Positions 46,231-56,326 of a stretch of 64,000 bases of DNA are shown here, piece after piece. This stretch comes from Candidatus Neomarinimicrobiota bacterium. Its GTDB lineage: Bacteria > Fidelibacterota > UBA2242 > B5-G15. The stretch spans positions 1 through 64,000 of the forward strand of contig JACDNV010000001.1 in the NCBI GenBank assembly GCA_017656425.1. The letters are read 5' to 3'. The stretch's first letter is position 1, and every line of letters begins with the position of its first letter. The position numbers were made by a program, and so were the translations under genes. The notes under the pieces are model-generated. The model saw only the letters and a program-made list of their open reading frames with translations. It searched no databases and was not told the origin of the DNA.

Positions 46231-47513
46231 AAATCCTCCAATGGACATAATCTACACAAATCTTTATCACAATACAAAAAATTAAAATCTATCAGTCCCT
46301 GTAGTTCAAGATTCGAGCTAATGTCATTCTTCTTAATATTAAGGCTCTTAATCATTTTGAGTATCTTATTGGGAATTTCTCCCACTTTCACATTCTCCAT
46401 TAACTGAAAAATATTATTTCTGCAATCAATTTTGTCATTAATATTAACCAAGGCAAGAAGATATGGCAGAATTACATTTATTAATATATCGTTAACTCTA
46501 CTTTTGCCCATTAATTTTCTTAAACCCATACCTCCCAGTAATGGATGATTACGCCAGAAATACACAGGATTTTGAAACAAATTAAAAAACCATTCTATTT
46601 TTTCATCTACTTCTCGTTTGCTACAAAAATTCGCAACTAAAACATCTATAAAGGATTTTGGATATATCTTTGAAATAATTTGTGATAGAGCAAGTATTCG
46701 TATAAATGGGCTATTATAAGGACGAATCGATGTAAAATCCCAGTTGTTAAAATCAACAACCTTTAGATTAAAATTTCTTCTTGCACTATTCCATATTTTC
46801 CTTAAGACAATTGTGTACTCATGATTTATTTCCGTACACTTCGATAGCATCCCGCTTGCACCGAGTAACAGTGATTCAATTATAACGATCTCTCTATATT
46901 TATTTTTGAAATAAGCTATATTTGAATATAATATATTTATAGGAACTATCTTTGCAAGAAGGTAAAATCCCTCCCGATTCTGGCTATAACCAAAAGCTTC
47001 AAGTATATATTCATATAATACCTGATTTGGGACTCTATTATTAATTGCTTCGGTAAATTTGATACTCTTTTTTTTGACTCTCCCTAAACCCAAATTCTTC
47101 ATATAATTTTTTATTTTACTGTAATCTATAACTTTCTCCCTGCACTTCCCTATCTGCTGATTTTCCGTGATCAATTCCCTTGGTAATTGAACAGTAAGTA
47201 CATTTTTATTTTTTCTATTCTTAATTGGTATACCTTCATCATTAACAACTAGGTGCAATATAACATGCTCATAATTGGGATTCATATCATGTCTATGAAG
47301 ATACCAATCTCCAGAATTTATATGAATTTCAATATCACCTTTTAACATTTTATTACCAACCATTATAATCGCAGATTTATAATCTGGACCTTTTCCTTTA
47401 TTTTTCAATCCTAAGGAAACTATACAAATCCTCCTTCCATCTTTTAGAGATAGTATTGGAAAACTCTTAGAATACTCCTCCCATAGCGAGCATAGTTCTC
47501 TTTCAGGTATCAT
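46227..47513 (-). CDS. DUF2851 family protein
   Basis: The 428-residue protein matches the DUF2851 family found mainly in the FCB group: LWEEYSKSFPILSLKDGRRI, GPDYKSAIIMVGNKMLKGDI, and EIHINSGDWYLHRHDMNPNY with conserved His and Asp residues. It ends in a Cys/His cluster (FLYCDKDLCRLCPLEDL). No function is known; the GDIEIH motif could be metal-binding, which is inference. It abuts plsC (1-base overlap) and overlaps rfaE2. Confidence 0.85.
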   Translation of the reverse strand: MIPERELCSLWEEYSKSFPILSLKDGRRICIVSLGLKNKGKGPDYKSAIIMVGNKMLKGDIEIHINSGDWYLHRHDMNPNYEHVILHLVVNDEGIPIKNRKNKNVLTVQLPRELITENQQIGKCREKVIDYSKIKNYMKNLGLGRVKKKSIKFTEAINNRVPNQVLYEYILEAFGYSQNREGFYLLAKIVPINILYSNIAYFKNKYREIVIIESLLLGASGMLSKCTEINHEYTIVLRKIWNSARRNFNLKVVDFNNWDFTSIRPYNSPFIRILALSQIISKIYPKSFIDVLVANFCSKREVDEKIEWFFNLFQNPVYFWRNHPLLGGMGLRKLMGKSRVNDILINVILPYLLALVNINDKIDCRNNIFQLMENVKVGEIPNKILKMIKSLNIKKNDISSNLELQGLIDFNFLYCDKDLCRLCPLEDL

Positions 47514-48217
47514 TATATGATTAATTTTTTGTTTTGCTCAATTTCTCTTCTTATTTCTTCTTTTACGGATTCTATCTCCTCTTCCGATTTTACACACCGT
47601 GGCTCCAATACTCTAATAACAACCTTACCAGGTTTAATATCAATTTTTCTCTTCGGAGTTATTTTTCCAGTACCTATTAAAGCAATGGGTAAGATAGGAA
47701 CACCAAATTTATAACTCAATACAAAAGCACCCTTTTTAAAAGGAAGAAGCTCTCCAGTCACGCTTCTTGTTCCTTCAGGGAATACAATGGTGGATACACC
47801 TTTCTTAAACATTTTACCCACTTTTTTATTTATCTCATCCACAGACTTCCTTGGATTCTCTCTGTCAATTGATATGTGTCTTCCAGACATTAATATCCAT
47901 CCAAGTAAAGGTATACGAAATAACTCTTTTTTGGCAAGGAATCTGAAATTTAACGGTATATATGCAGCTATTACCAAGATGTCAAGCGCACTTTCATGAT
48001 TTGAAACTATTACATAACTCTTAGTCCTGTCTATTTTTTCCAAACCCTTTATTTCCACTCTTATACCTCCAGTCTTCAAAATAGCTCGAGCCCACATTCG
48101 CATCATTACACTATGAAACCAGCCCTTTCTATCAAAAATGTCTACAATTATTACAATAAGACCAGGAATGATTAAAAGTATGGTCATAACAAATAAAATT
48201 AATATTACCCTAATCAC
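47513..48217 (-). CDS. plsC: 1-acyl-sn-glycerol-3-phosphate acyltransferase
   Basis: The 234-residue membrane enzyme has an N-terminal hydrophobic helix, the catalytic motif NHESALDI (NHxxxxD), a substrate motif near SGRHISIDRENP, and FPEGTRS. It adds the second acyl chain to lysophosphatidate to give phosphatidate in phospholipid synthesis. The length is typical. Confidence 0.93.
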   Translation of the reverse strand: MIRVILILFVMTILLIIPGLIVIIVDIFDRKGWFHSVMMRMWARAILKTGGIRVEIKGLEKIDRTKSYVIVSNHESALDILVIAAYIPLNFRFLAKKELFRIPLLGWILMSGRHISIDRENPRKSVDEINKKVGKMFKKGVSTIVFPEGTRSVTGELLPFKKGAFVLSYKFGVPILPIALIGTGKITPKRKIDIKPGKVVIRVLEPRCVKSEEEIESVKEEIRREIEQNKKLII

Positions 48218-48244
48218 TTCTTAAATACCTTAGATTTAATCCTC

Positions 48245-48877
48245 CTACTTATTTAATTGCATAATTTCATGATCACTGATATAATTTACCCGCCCATATA
48301 GTTTGGCAAAGTATAAAACCATAAATGAAAACTCCGCCCTCTCAAGATTGTAATATGCTTCCTTTATATTACATCCTGCCACCACAAGTCCGTGGTTGGC
48401 TAATAACACTGCGTTTGTTAGCTTCAACTTATCACAGACATTTTTAGCGAGTTCAAGTGAACCTGGTGGACTGAATCCTACAAGTGGAACATTTCCGAAT
48501 TCAAAGGTTTCAGGCAAAATATATCCATCAAGAGAAATACCGGAGACAGCGCAAATGGTTGAATAGGGCGGGTGAGCATGGATAATACAATTTATTTTAT
48601 TATTCTCTTTCAACGAAAAAAGATGAAGTCTGTATTCAATGGACGGCTTTAAATCTGTCTGATTTACAACATTTCCTTCAAAATCCATTTTTATTATTTC
48701 ATCAATACTTAATTCTCCTTTACACATGCCAGATGGAGTAATCAAAAAATATTTATCATCAAGTCGAACACTTATATTACCATCACTGGCCACGATATAT
48801 CTATACTTATATAATTTCTGGCCCACCTCACATATCTTTTTTCTGAGCTCCAACTCATTCTTACTATAAGCTGACAT
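48245..48877 (-). CDS. Class II aldolase/adducin-family protein
   Basis: The 210-residue protein has the class II aldolase pattern: GNISVRL and ITPSGMCKGEL for phosphate binding, the zinc-binding HAHPPYS and a later His in LLANHGLVVAG. Members include L-fuculose-1-phosphate aldolase, ribulose-5-phosphate epimerase and methylthioribulose-phosphate dehydratase. The substrate cannot be decided here, though the short form resembles FucA. It follows serS by 4 bases. Confidence 0.88.
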   Translation of the reverse strand: MSAYSKNELELRKKICEVGQKLYKYRYIVASDGNISVRLDDKYFLITPSGMCKGELSIDEIIKMDFEGNVVNQTDLKPSIEYRLHLFSLKENNKINCIIHAHPPYSTICAVSGISLDGYILPETFEFGNVPLVGFSPPGSLELAKNVCDKLKLTNAVLLANHGLVVAGCNIKEAYYNLERAEFSFMVLYFAKLYGRVNYISDHEIMQLNK

Positions 48878-48881
48878 TATT

Positions 48882-50159
48882 TTACTCCCCTTTTTTTATT
48901 ATCGAAAATCCTGCATATTTTTGCAATACCTCAGGAATAAATACTGTCCCCTCATCCGTCTGATAGGTTTCCAGTAATGCAACCATTAGCCTTGGTGTGG
49001 CTACTCCAGAACCATTTAGAGTGTGTACATAATCAACTCTATTGTCGCTCGATCTTCTGTATCGTATATTTGCTCTCCTTGCCTGAAAATCCTCAAAATT
49101 ACTTACACTCGATACTTCCAGGTATTTTCCAGTAGCTGGTGCCCAGACTTCTATATCATAACATTTAGCCGCCGCAAAACTCAAGTCCCCGGTACATAGT
49201 TCTACAATCCTGTAATGTAATCCCAATAGCTGCAATATTTCCTCGGCATCAGACAATATCAACTCAAGGTGATGATAAGAGGCATCTGGTGTCGTAAAAT
49301 GGACAAGCTCTACTTTATTAAACTGATGTACACGAATAAGCCCCCTCGTCTCTTTACCATAAGACCCAGCTTCCCTTCTAAAACATGCTGAGTATGAGAC
49401 ATATTTAATTGGAAGCTTCTTCTCAGGAATTATCTCATCTCTATGAATATTTGTAACAGGCACTTCTGCTGTTGGAATCAGAAATAAATCGTCTTCACTT
49501 ATCCTATACATATCTTCTTCCAGCTTTGGTAATTGTCCCGTCCCGAAGGTAGATTCCCTTGTCACCAGATACGGAGGGAAAACTTCCTTGTAGCCATGAT
49601 TTTCAATATGATAATCAAGCATAAAATTTATTAGAGCTCGTTCAAGCCTTGCTCCTTTTCCTATAAACATGGGAAACCCAGTCCCTGAAATTTTTGATGC
49701 CCTTTTAAATTCGAGTATTCCAAGCGACTCTCCTAATTCAAGATGGTCCTTAATTTCAAAATCAAATTCTGGTTTTGAACCATGTTGCCTTATTACAATA
49801 TTCTCATCTGGTCCTGAGCCTACTTTAACAGATGGATGGGGAATGTTAGGAATATTTGATAGTGTATCCTCAATTTGGTCGCTTATTTCTTTGAGTTCCC
49901 CTTCCAACTTTTTTATTTTTTCACCAACTTCACGCATCTGCCTTATTTTATCTGTAGCATCTTCTCCTGTTTTTTTTATCTCCGCAATTTCTCTTGACAC
50001 TTTATTTCTCATATATCTTAATTCATCAATCTCCCTTATAATGTCTCTCCTTCTAACATCCTTATTTAATATTTTTTCAATCTCTCCTTCAACACCCTTT
50101 TTCTTCAATCCCTCAATGTATTTTTCTGGATTCTGCCTTATTTTTTTTAAATCCAGCAT
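48882..50159 (-). CDS. serS: Seryl-tRNA synthetase
   Basis: The 425-residue class II synthetase has the N-terminal antiparallel coiled coil that grips the long variable arm of tRNA-Ser (MLDLKKIRQNPEKYIEGLKK to about residue 115). Its class II motifs are visible: FRREAGSYGKETRGLIRVHQ (motif 2) and LNGSGVATPRLMVALLE (motif 3). Length is standard. It is first of a group with the aldolase, plsC, DUF2851 and rfaE2. Confidence 0.96.
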   Translation of the reverse strand: MLDLKKIRQNPEKYIEGLKKKGVEGEIEKILNKDVRRRDIIREIDELRYMRNKVSREIAEIKKTGEDATDKIRQMREVGEKIKKLEGELKEISDQIEDTLSNIPNIPHPSVKVGSGPDENIVIRQHGSKPEFDFEIKDHLELGESLGILEFKRASKISGTGFPMFIGKGARLERALINFMLDYHIENHGYKEVFPPYLVTRESTFGTGQLPKLEEDMYRISEDDLFLIPTAEVPVTNIHRDEIIPEKKLPIKYVSYSACFRREAGSYGKETRGLIRVHQFNKVELVHFTTPDASYHHLELILSDAEEILQLLGLHYRIVELCTGDLSFAAAKCYDIEVWAPATGKYLEVSSVSNFEDFQARRANIRYRRSSDNRVDYVHTLNGSGVATPRLMVALLETYQTDEGTVFIPEVLQKYAGFSIIKKGE

Positions 50160-50249
50160 ACTATATTCCTCTCTTTAAATTAACACGTTAAAAGTTATCA
50201 ATTTTTTTATTTCTTTCCAGATAATAAAATTATTTAAGATGTGCTTTGA

Positions 50250-52802
50250 TTATATTCTTCTGTGGTGATATTTTCTTCTAAGTGCCATTAAAATTGTCTG
50301 GACAATTATTTTTAAATCAAGCAAAACCGACATATTTCCTATGTAATAAAGGTCATATCGTAGCTTTTCCTTTACATCATCAATCGTTTCATCATATTTA
50401 TGTTTAATCTGTGCCCAGCCAGTTATACCGGGCTTTACAATCAATCGACGAGAATAAAATCTTACCTTCTTTTCCAATTCATTTACAAAATACGGTCTCT
50501 CAGGTCTTGGGCCAACTATACTCATGTCACCCATCAGAACATTAAAAAACTGCGGCACCTCATCAAGCCCAAATTTCCTCAAAATCCTGCCCACCCTGGT
50601 TATCCTTGGATCATCTCTTTCTGCCCATTTTGGACCAGTTAACTCTTCCGCATCTTTTACCATTGAGCGGAATTTTATCATATTAAACTCTTTTTTGTTT
50701 TTCCCAACTCTCTTCTGTTTGTAAAAAATCGGGCCAGGCGAATCAATAACAATAACAATTGCGATAATCACCCATATCGGAAGAAAAGCTACTAATACAA
50801 ATAATGAGATTAATATATCTATCAATCTTTTGAATAACCATTCCCACGTTTTCATATTGGATTCAAAGAAACGTATTAAAGATATGCCATAAATATGGCT
50901 TGTTTTAAACCCCGACAAAAGATTATAAAAATCCGGTACCAGCTTTATTGAAACTTTGTACTTATTAAATAAAGCAATCAAATCTATTATATCCTCACCG
51001 CCAGGATCATCAAGGGCAATAATCACTTCTTTTATCTTATTTCTTGCGACAATTTCAGGTATTTCATTATAACCCCCGATTATCTCTACGCCATTAATTT
51101 TTTCTCCAATTCTGGGACTATTTTTTTCATCAATTATACCAACGATATCAAATTTTAACTCTGGTATACTTTTAATTTCATCAATTAATCTCTTAACTCG
51201 CCTGCCACCACCAACTACCAATGTTGGTCTTCTTTTAAATCCAAGTATCTCTCTATTCTTTAAAACTGTTATTATCAATAATCTTCCAAAACCTATCCCT
51301 GAAAAAAGAACAAATCCATAAAGCAATAATGCTCTTTTTGATTTACCAAACGGAAACTCTATGCTATACTCCAGAAACCAGAACAATAGAATACCAAAGG
51401 CAACAATCTTTAGCACGTTATACAACATATCTACCCTGCTTACATCCCATTCTATTTTATACAAATCATTCAGACCAATCAAAGAAACCCAGAAAATAAC
51501 AAACCAAACGCACCAGAGCGTCGTTTCATAATCAGACATTTTTTCTACAGGATACATTCTCAAAAACCATAAATAATAGACCAGTAAAAATGAAAGCACA
51601 ATAAAAAAGATATCACTTACAATAAATATTAGCGTCTGTACAAATTCGTCTTTATCAAAAAACTGGGGTTCTTTCTTTGTGCTTCCGCCATTACCGTTCA
51701 GAAGGCTATTTATTTTACCATTCTCATTCCCATTTTCAACAGTTATTAGATTTTTCTCTATCTCAACATATCCCAATCTTCTGATCAAAAGACCGGCAAG
51801 GATTCCGCCAACCAAAAGTATAGTAATACCTCCTTTATCATCAACAAATGTATAAGCAATCCCCATTAAACCCGCCATTATACTAAAAAAGTATATTATT
51901 CTAACAGCATTTAGATGCGAAAAACCGATAGACATCAATCTATGGTGAATATGCTCTTTATCAGCAAGAAACGGATGTGACTTTTTACTCGCTCTACGGA
52001 AAAATGATATTGTAGTATCAAGAAAAGGAATAGCCATAATTGTTAAAATTAATGCTAAATCTATGCTATTCCCAATCCTCTTACCAACTTCTAATGACAT
52101 TATCGATATTGTATATCCCAGAAACAGCGAACCTGAGTCTCCCATAAATATCGACGCAGGGTGGTAATTATATCTTAGAAATCCAAGATTTGATGCAATT
52201 AAGATAATATTTAATATCCCCAGAAAATCATTCCCGTGGTAAAAAGAGATAACTGCAAAACATGTAAATATTATCGTTGAAACACCTGATGCTAATCCAT
52301 CCAGCCCATCCAGCAGATTTAAAGCATTCATAAAGAATACTATCCACAACACAGTAAAAAATGGATTTAAATATCCAAGAGATATATTACCAATTAGGGG
52401 CAACCATACACTGCGAACCTCAAAACCGCTTATAACTACAATAATACTAATAATTATCTGTGCGTAAAATTTTGTTGCAAAACCTAATTTTTTCAAATCA
52501 TCATACAATCCTACAAGAACAGCAAGGAAGGACGGTATTAGCAAATATGGATAATATTTAGGAACACCACCAATCGTATTCCTAAGTAACACTAAGAGTA
52601 GTAACAGCCCTGTTAGAAAAGAAAGATATATTGCAACACCACCCAGGTATGGTATAAAAACTTTATGAACCTTTCTTGGTCCGGGTACATCCCCAATATG
52701 GTATCTCGTAGCAACTGCCCTTGCTATCCTTGTATATACAAATGACGCAGCAAGAGTTACAACAACAATTATGAAATATTTTATATAAACAATTACATCC
52801 AT
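50250..52802 (-). CDS. Fused WecA/TagO-type and WbaP/WcaJ-type phosphoglycosyl transferase
   Basis: The 850-residue protein joins two full initiating glycosyltransferases. Residues 1 to about 345 are a polytopic WecA/TagO-like enzyme with its acidic motifs: D101-D102 (GLYDDLKKLG), NALNLLDGLDGLA (D165, D168), GDSGSLFLG (D222) and HIHHRL (284-289). After a Gly/Asn-rich linker, residues from about 385 form a WbaP/WcaJ-like enzyme: four hydrophobic helices, a nucleotide-binding-like domain (LVVGGGRRVKRLIDEI), a membrane hairpin and the monotopic catalytic domain with KRVGKNKKEFNMIKFRSM, the Asp-Glu dyad D747-E748 (LDEVPQFFN), GPRPE and KPGITGWAQI. Both normally load a sugar phosphate on undecaprenyl phosphate. 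Both halves look catalytically complete, and the frame is unbroken. Confidence 0.88.
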   Translation of the reverse strand: MDVIVYIKYFIIVVVTLAASFVYTRIARAVATRYHIGDVPGPRKVHKVFIPYLGGVAIYLSFLTGLLLLLVLLRNTIGGVPKYYPYLLIPSFLAVLVGLYDDLKKLGFATKFYAQIIISIIVVISGFEVRSVWLPLIGNISLGYLNPFFTVLWIVFFMNALNLLDGLDGLASGVSTIIFTCFAVISFYHGNDFLGILNIILIASNLGFLRYNYHPASIFMGDSGSLFLGYTISIMSLEVGKRIGNSIDLALILTIMAIPFLDTTISFFRRASKKSHPFLADKEHIHHRLMSIGFSHLNAVRIIYFFSIMAGLMGIAYTFVDDKGGITILLVGGILAGLLIRRLGYVEIEKNLITVENGNENGKINSLLNGNGGSTKKEPQFFDKDEFVQTLIFIVSDIFFIVLSFLLVYYLWFLRMYPVEKMSDYETTLWCVWFVIFWVSLIGLNDLYKIEWDVSRVDMLYNVLKIVAFGILLFWFLEYSIEFPFGKSKRALLLYGFVLFSGIGFGRLLIITVLKNREILGFKRRPTLVVGGGRRVKRLIDEIKSIPELKFDIVGIIDEKNSPRIGEKINGVEIIGGYNEIPEIVARNKIKEVIIALDDPGGEDIIDLIALFNKYKVSIKLVPDFYNLLSGFKTSHIYGISLIRFFESNMKTWEWLFKRLIDILISLFVLVAFLPIWVIIAIVIVIDSPGPIFYKQKRVGKNKKEFNMIKFRSMVKDAEELTGPKWAERDDPRITRVGRILRKFGLDEVPQFFNVLMGDMSIVGPRPERPYFVNELEKKVRFYSRRLIVKPGITGWAQIKHKYDETIDDVKEKLRYDLYYIGNMSVLLDLKIIVQTILMALRRKYHHRRI

Positions 52803-52910
52803 CTATTTGACTCGTTTATTTTACCTAGGAGCTATATTTATATAATTTGTAACAATTTTTCTCAAATCACCTGACAAACTATTTTAATATAACTACCAAA
52901 TTTATATTTT

Positions 52911-53684
52911 TCAATATCCATTTATTAAAAATTTTGTAAGCAAAATAAATTCTTCCGGAGTTAAAGTTTCCGCCCGTCTTGATAGCTCAATTGGACATTT
53001 ATTTTCATCTATCACAAAATCTTTTAATGCATTTTTTAATGTCTTCCTTCTTTTATTGAAACTAATCTTAACGATTTCTTTAAAGTCATTGTAAAAATTT
53101 CCTTCAATTTTCATGTCTTTAAATTCGATTTTTATAAAAGATGACATCACTTCCGGAAAAGGATAAAAACATTTATTCGAAACGTCAAATAACTTTTCAA
53201 TATCTGCTACAAGGCCCAAAATGACAGATAGAATTCCATATTCCTTTGTCCCGGGCTTTGCTATTAATCTCAAAGCAACATCCTTTTGTACCATTAAATG
53301 CACATCTTTAATAATTTCTCTGTTTTCGATAAGCTTAAAGATCAGGGGACTGGTTATGTTATAAGGGATATTGCCAACAACTCTCAATTTAATCCCATCT
53401 TCAAAAATATTTTCAAAATCAAATTTGAGAATATCCTCATTAATTATCTTTATATTTGAATTACAAGAATATTTTTCAATTAAAAAATCACATAAATTCC
53501 TATCTATTTCAATTGCTATTATCTCAACTCCATATTCGACCAATTCATTAGTGAGAGACCCTTTCCCCGGACCAATTTCAACAAATATATCACCTTCAGC
53601 TGGATTAATTGCCCGTATACATTTCCTAATGATATTTTTATCAATCAAAAAATGCTGCCCTAGACTTTTTTTAGGTCTTATCAT
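52911..53684 (-). CDS. rsmA: 16S rRNA dimethyladenosine transferase
   Basis: The 257-residue KsgA/RsmA methylates two adjacent adenosines near the 3' end of 16S rRNA. It shows KKSLGQHFLIDKNI, the SAM-binding VEIGPGKGSLTNEL, and the catalytic NIPYNITSPL. The start overlaps the tatD stop by 4 bases, a common pairing of ribosome-maturation and quality-control genes. Confidence 0.95.
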   Translation of the reverse strand: MIRPKKSLGQHFLIDKNIIRKCIRAINPAEGDIFVEIGPGKGSLTNELVEYGVEIIAIEIDRNLCDFLIEKYSCNSNIKIINEDILKFDFENIFEDGIKLRVVGNIPYNITSPLIFKLIENREIIKDVHLMVQKDVALRLIAKPGTKEYGILSVILGLVADIEKLFDVSNKCFYPFPEVMSSFIKIEFKDMKIEGNFYNDFKEIVKISFNKRRKTLKNALKDFVIDENKCPIELSRRAETLTPEEFILLTKFLINGY

Positions 53685-54439
53685 TTTAGGTGGAAAAATT
53701 CAATTGCATTTTGAGTAGTAAAATGGCATACCTCCTCGTAAGGTATCCCTTTATATTCAGCAAGTCTTTTGGCAACATAAACCACATTTTTAGGCTCATT
53801 ATATTCCACCTTAACACCAGCAGGTATTATATATGGTGCGTCTGTCTCTACCATAATACGATCAATTGGTAATAAATCTAACACTTCCATTGTCTTCTTT
53901 CTACCGTAGGTAATACTACCCGTAAAAGAAAAAAATACATCATATTCCAGAAACTTTTTAGTAAAGTATAAATCCGAAGAATAGCAGTGAAAAACAAGTT
54001 TAAAATAGCCAACCTCTTTCACAATTTTTTCAATCTCCGCATCAGCTTTTCTATTATGAACTATAACTGGTTTACCAAATTCCCTTGCCAGCTCTAATTG
54101 AAACATGAAAGCTTTCTTCTGGTCTTTAACAGTAGAATAATTTCTATAAAAATCAAGACCTGTTTCACCGATTGCAACAAATCTATCATCACCGGCTAAC
54201 TGCTCAAGCTCCTTTTCCCAACCGGACTTCAACCTTCCCGAGTCATGAGGATGAATACCACAGGCAGGATAAACAATATCATACCTTTCTGATAAATCCA
54301 ATGCTTTAACAGAAGTCTGCATATCAATACCAGGACAAATAATCTTCTGTACACCACTATCTATAGCCCTACTTATAACCTCGTCTATATCTTCAATCAA
54401 GGGCGGTAAATTTAGATGACAGTGCGTGTCTATTAACAT
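53681..54439 (-). CDS. tatD: TatD-family metal-dependent DNase
   Basis: The 252-residue barrel hydrolase has the metal ligands in order: DTHCHL (HxH), a Glu in GETGLDF, His in IVHNRKAD and HCYSSD, and Asp in ETDAPYI. TatD proteins are 3'-5' nucleases or D-aminoacyl-tRNA deacylases. It starts 3 bases after metG and overlaps rsmA, a conserved metG-tatD-rsmA order. Confidence 0.94.
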   Translation of the reverse strand: MLIDTHCHLNLPPLIEDIDEVISRAIDSGVQKIICPGIDMQTSVKALDLSERYDIVYPACGIHPHDSGRLKSGWEKELEQLAGDDRFVAIGETGLDFYRNYSTVKDQKKAFMFQLELAREFGKPVIVHNRKADAEIEKIVKEVGYFKLVFHCYSSDLYFTKKFLEYDVFFSFTGSITYGRKKTMEVLDLLPIDRIMVETDAPYIIPAGVKVEYNEPKNVVYVAKRLAEYKGIPYEEVCHFTTQNAIEFFHLK

Positions 54440-54442
54440 ATA

Positions 54443-56326
54443 TCAACTAATTTCCGTTCCAGGATCTATATCCTCAAGAGTAGTCAAGATAGTCAGCTTA
54501 TCATCTCTGCTGGCAGCAAGCAACATTCCCTGACTCTCTATTCCTCTAATTTTTACCGGCTTTAAATTATCGACTATCACAACATTTTTACCAACTAGTG
54601 AATCAGGGGTATAATATTTTGCAATTCCAGCAACTATTAGCTTCACCTGGTTACCAGTATCGATTTTAAGTTTCAAAAGCTTGTCTGTATCCTTCACTTT
54701 TTCCGCTTCCAAAACTTGTGCAGTAACTAATTTAACTTTTTTAAAATCGTCTATTGTGATGTATTCCATTTCAGTCCCTTTTTCACCGCTTTTCTGTTCC
54801 TCTTTAACTTCTTCAACTATTCTCGGGAATAGTTGTCCCACCTTATCAAGTCTATCACCTACTGCCAATCTTCCCCAATCTGTAGCATTGGAACCTGAAC
54901 GTGTAGGAATAGTATCTAATAACTTCTTCATTTTTTCAGGCATAACAGGGGATAACATTTCCGCTGAAATTCTTAATCCCTCCAGTGCATAATATAGAAC
55001 TGTCCCTGCCTCATCAAGATTAATTTTAACAAGATGCCATGGGCTTCGAATTTCAAGATACTTGTTTATATATCTTATATATGTCATAATAATATCTACC
55101 GCTTCATTCAACTTTAATTCTTTTATTTTATGAAAAACCGCACTAGTCATTTCTATACACTTTTCCTTTAAAAGCTGTTCTTCATCTGTCACATATGAGT
55201 CATCCGGAACTTTACCTTCATAGTGTCTTGATATCAATGTAAAAATTCTATTAACAAGATTTCCAAGATCATTCGCGAGGTCAGAATTATATCTTGAGAT
55301 GAAAAGTTCTTCACTAAAATTCGCATCCTGCCCCAAAACCATTTCTCTTATTAGAAAATATCTAAGGGCATCAACACCGTATTTATCTGCTATATCGAGA
55401 GGTTTAACTATATTTTTCAGTGATTTGGACATTTTAGTCTCATCAATAAGCCACCATCCATGAGCAAAGATCGTGCGAGGCATTGGGAGACCTATAGCTT
55501 TCAAAATAGTTGGCCAATATACACAATGTGTCGTAACAATATCCTTCCCTATAAGGTGATAATCAGCGGGCCACCATTTATTGAATTTTTCATTATCAAT
55601 CTTATAACCTATCGCAGATATATAATTTAGTAAAGCGTCAAACCATACATAAGTGACATAATCTTTATCAAATGGTAATTCTATACCCCATTCCAGCCTC
55701 TTCTTTGGACGAGAAATACATAAATCCTCCAGAGGATTCTTTAAAAATCCTAAAACTTCATTTCTCCTTGTCTCAGGCTGAATAAACTGTGGGTTGGCTT
55801 TTATATAATCAATAAGCCATTTTTGATACTTACTCATTTTAAAAAAGTAGTTTTTCTCTTTAATATACTCAGGAGCTACTAAATGTTGAGGGCATAATCC
55901 GTCTACAAGCTCTTTATTGGTATAAAATCTCTCACACCCGACGCAATAATATCCCCCATACTCACCCTGATATATCTCCCCTTTATCATATAATTCCTGC
56001 AACACATCCTGTACAACTTTTTTATGAAAATCAATTGTAGTCCTTATAAAAAAATCATACTGAATGTTGAGCTTTTTCCATGCTTCCTGGAAATGAATCA
56101 CCATCCTATCGCAATGGATCTGAGGACTAATGCCACCTTCTTTCGCTGCTTCCTGTACCTTCTGACCATGCTCATCCGTACCAGTTAGAAAGAAGGTTTT
56201 ATAACCCATCATTCTGTAAAATCGTGACAATACATCAGCTAATATAGTAGTGTATGCATGACCTATATGAGGCTTATCATTTACATAGTATATTGGAGTC
56301 GTAACATAGAATTTATTCTGCCTCAT
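54443..56326 (-). CDS. metG: Methionyl-tRNA synthetase with C-terminal tRNA-binding domain
   Basis: The 627-residue class I synthetase has the HIGH motif in NDKPHIGHAYTTI, one zinc-type knuckle (YYCVGCERFY...GLCPQH), the KMSKS motif (DETKMSKSLKN) and the anticodon-binding helices. A C-terminal Trbp111-like OB fold (about 520-627; KLVTAQVLEAEKVKDTDKLL, GIESQGMLLAA) strengthens tRNA binding. Its start overlaps the ricT end by 14 bases. Confidence 0.96.
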   Translation of the reverse strand: MRQNKFYVTTPIYYVNDKPHIGHAYTTILADVLSRFYRMMGYKTFFLTGTDEHGQKVQEAAKEGGISPQIHCDRMVIHFQEAWKKLNIQYDFFIRTTIDFHKKVVQDVLQELYDKGEIYQGEYGGYYCVGCERFYTNKELVDGLCPQHLVAPEYIKEKNYFFKMSKYQKWLIDYIKANPQFIQPETRRNEVLGFLKNPLEDLCISRPKKRLEWGIELPFDKDYVTYVWFDALLNYISAIGYKIDNEKFNKWWPADYHLIGKDIVTTHCVYWPTILKAIGLPMPRTIFAHGWWLIDETKMSKSLKNIVKPLDIADKYGVDALRYFLIREMVLGQDANFSEELFISRYNSDLANDLGNLVNRIFTLISRHYEGKVPDDSYVTDEEQLLKEKCIEMTSAVFHKIKELKLNEAVDIIMTYIRYINKYLEIRSPWHLVKINLDEAGTVLYYALEGLRISAEMLSPVMPEKMKKLLDTIPTRSGSNATDWGRLAVGDRLDKVGQLFPRIVEEVKEEQKSGEKGTEMEYITIDDFKKVKLVTAQVLEAEKVKDTDKLLKLKIDTGNQVKLIVAGIAKYYTPDSLVGKNVVIVDNLKPVKIRGIESQGMLLAASRDDKLTILTTLEDIDPGTEIS

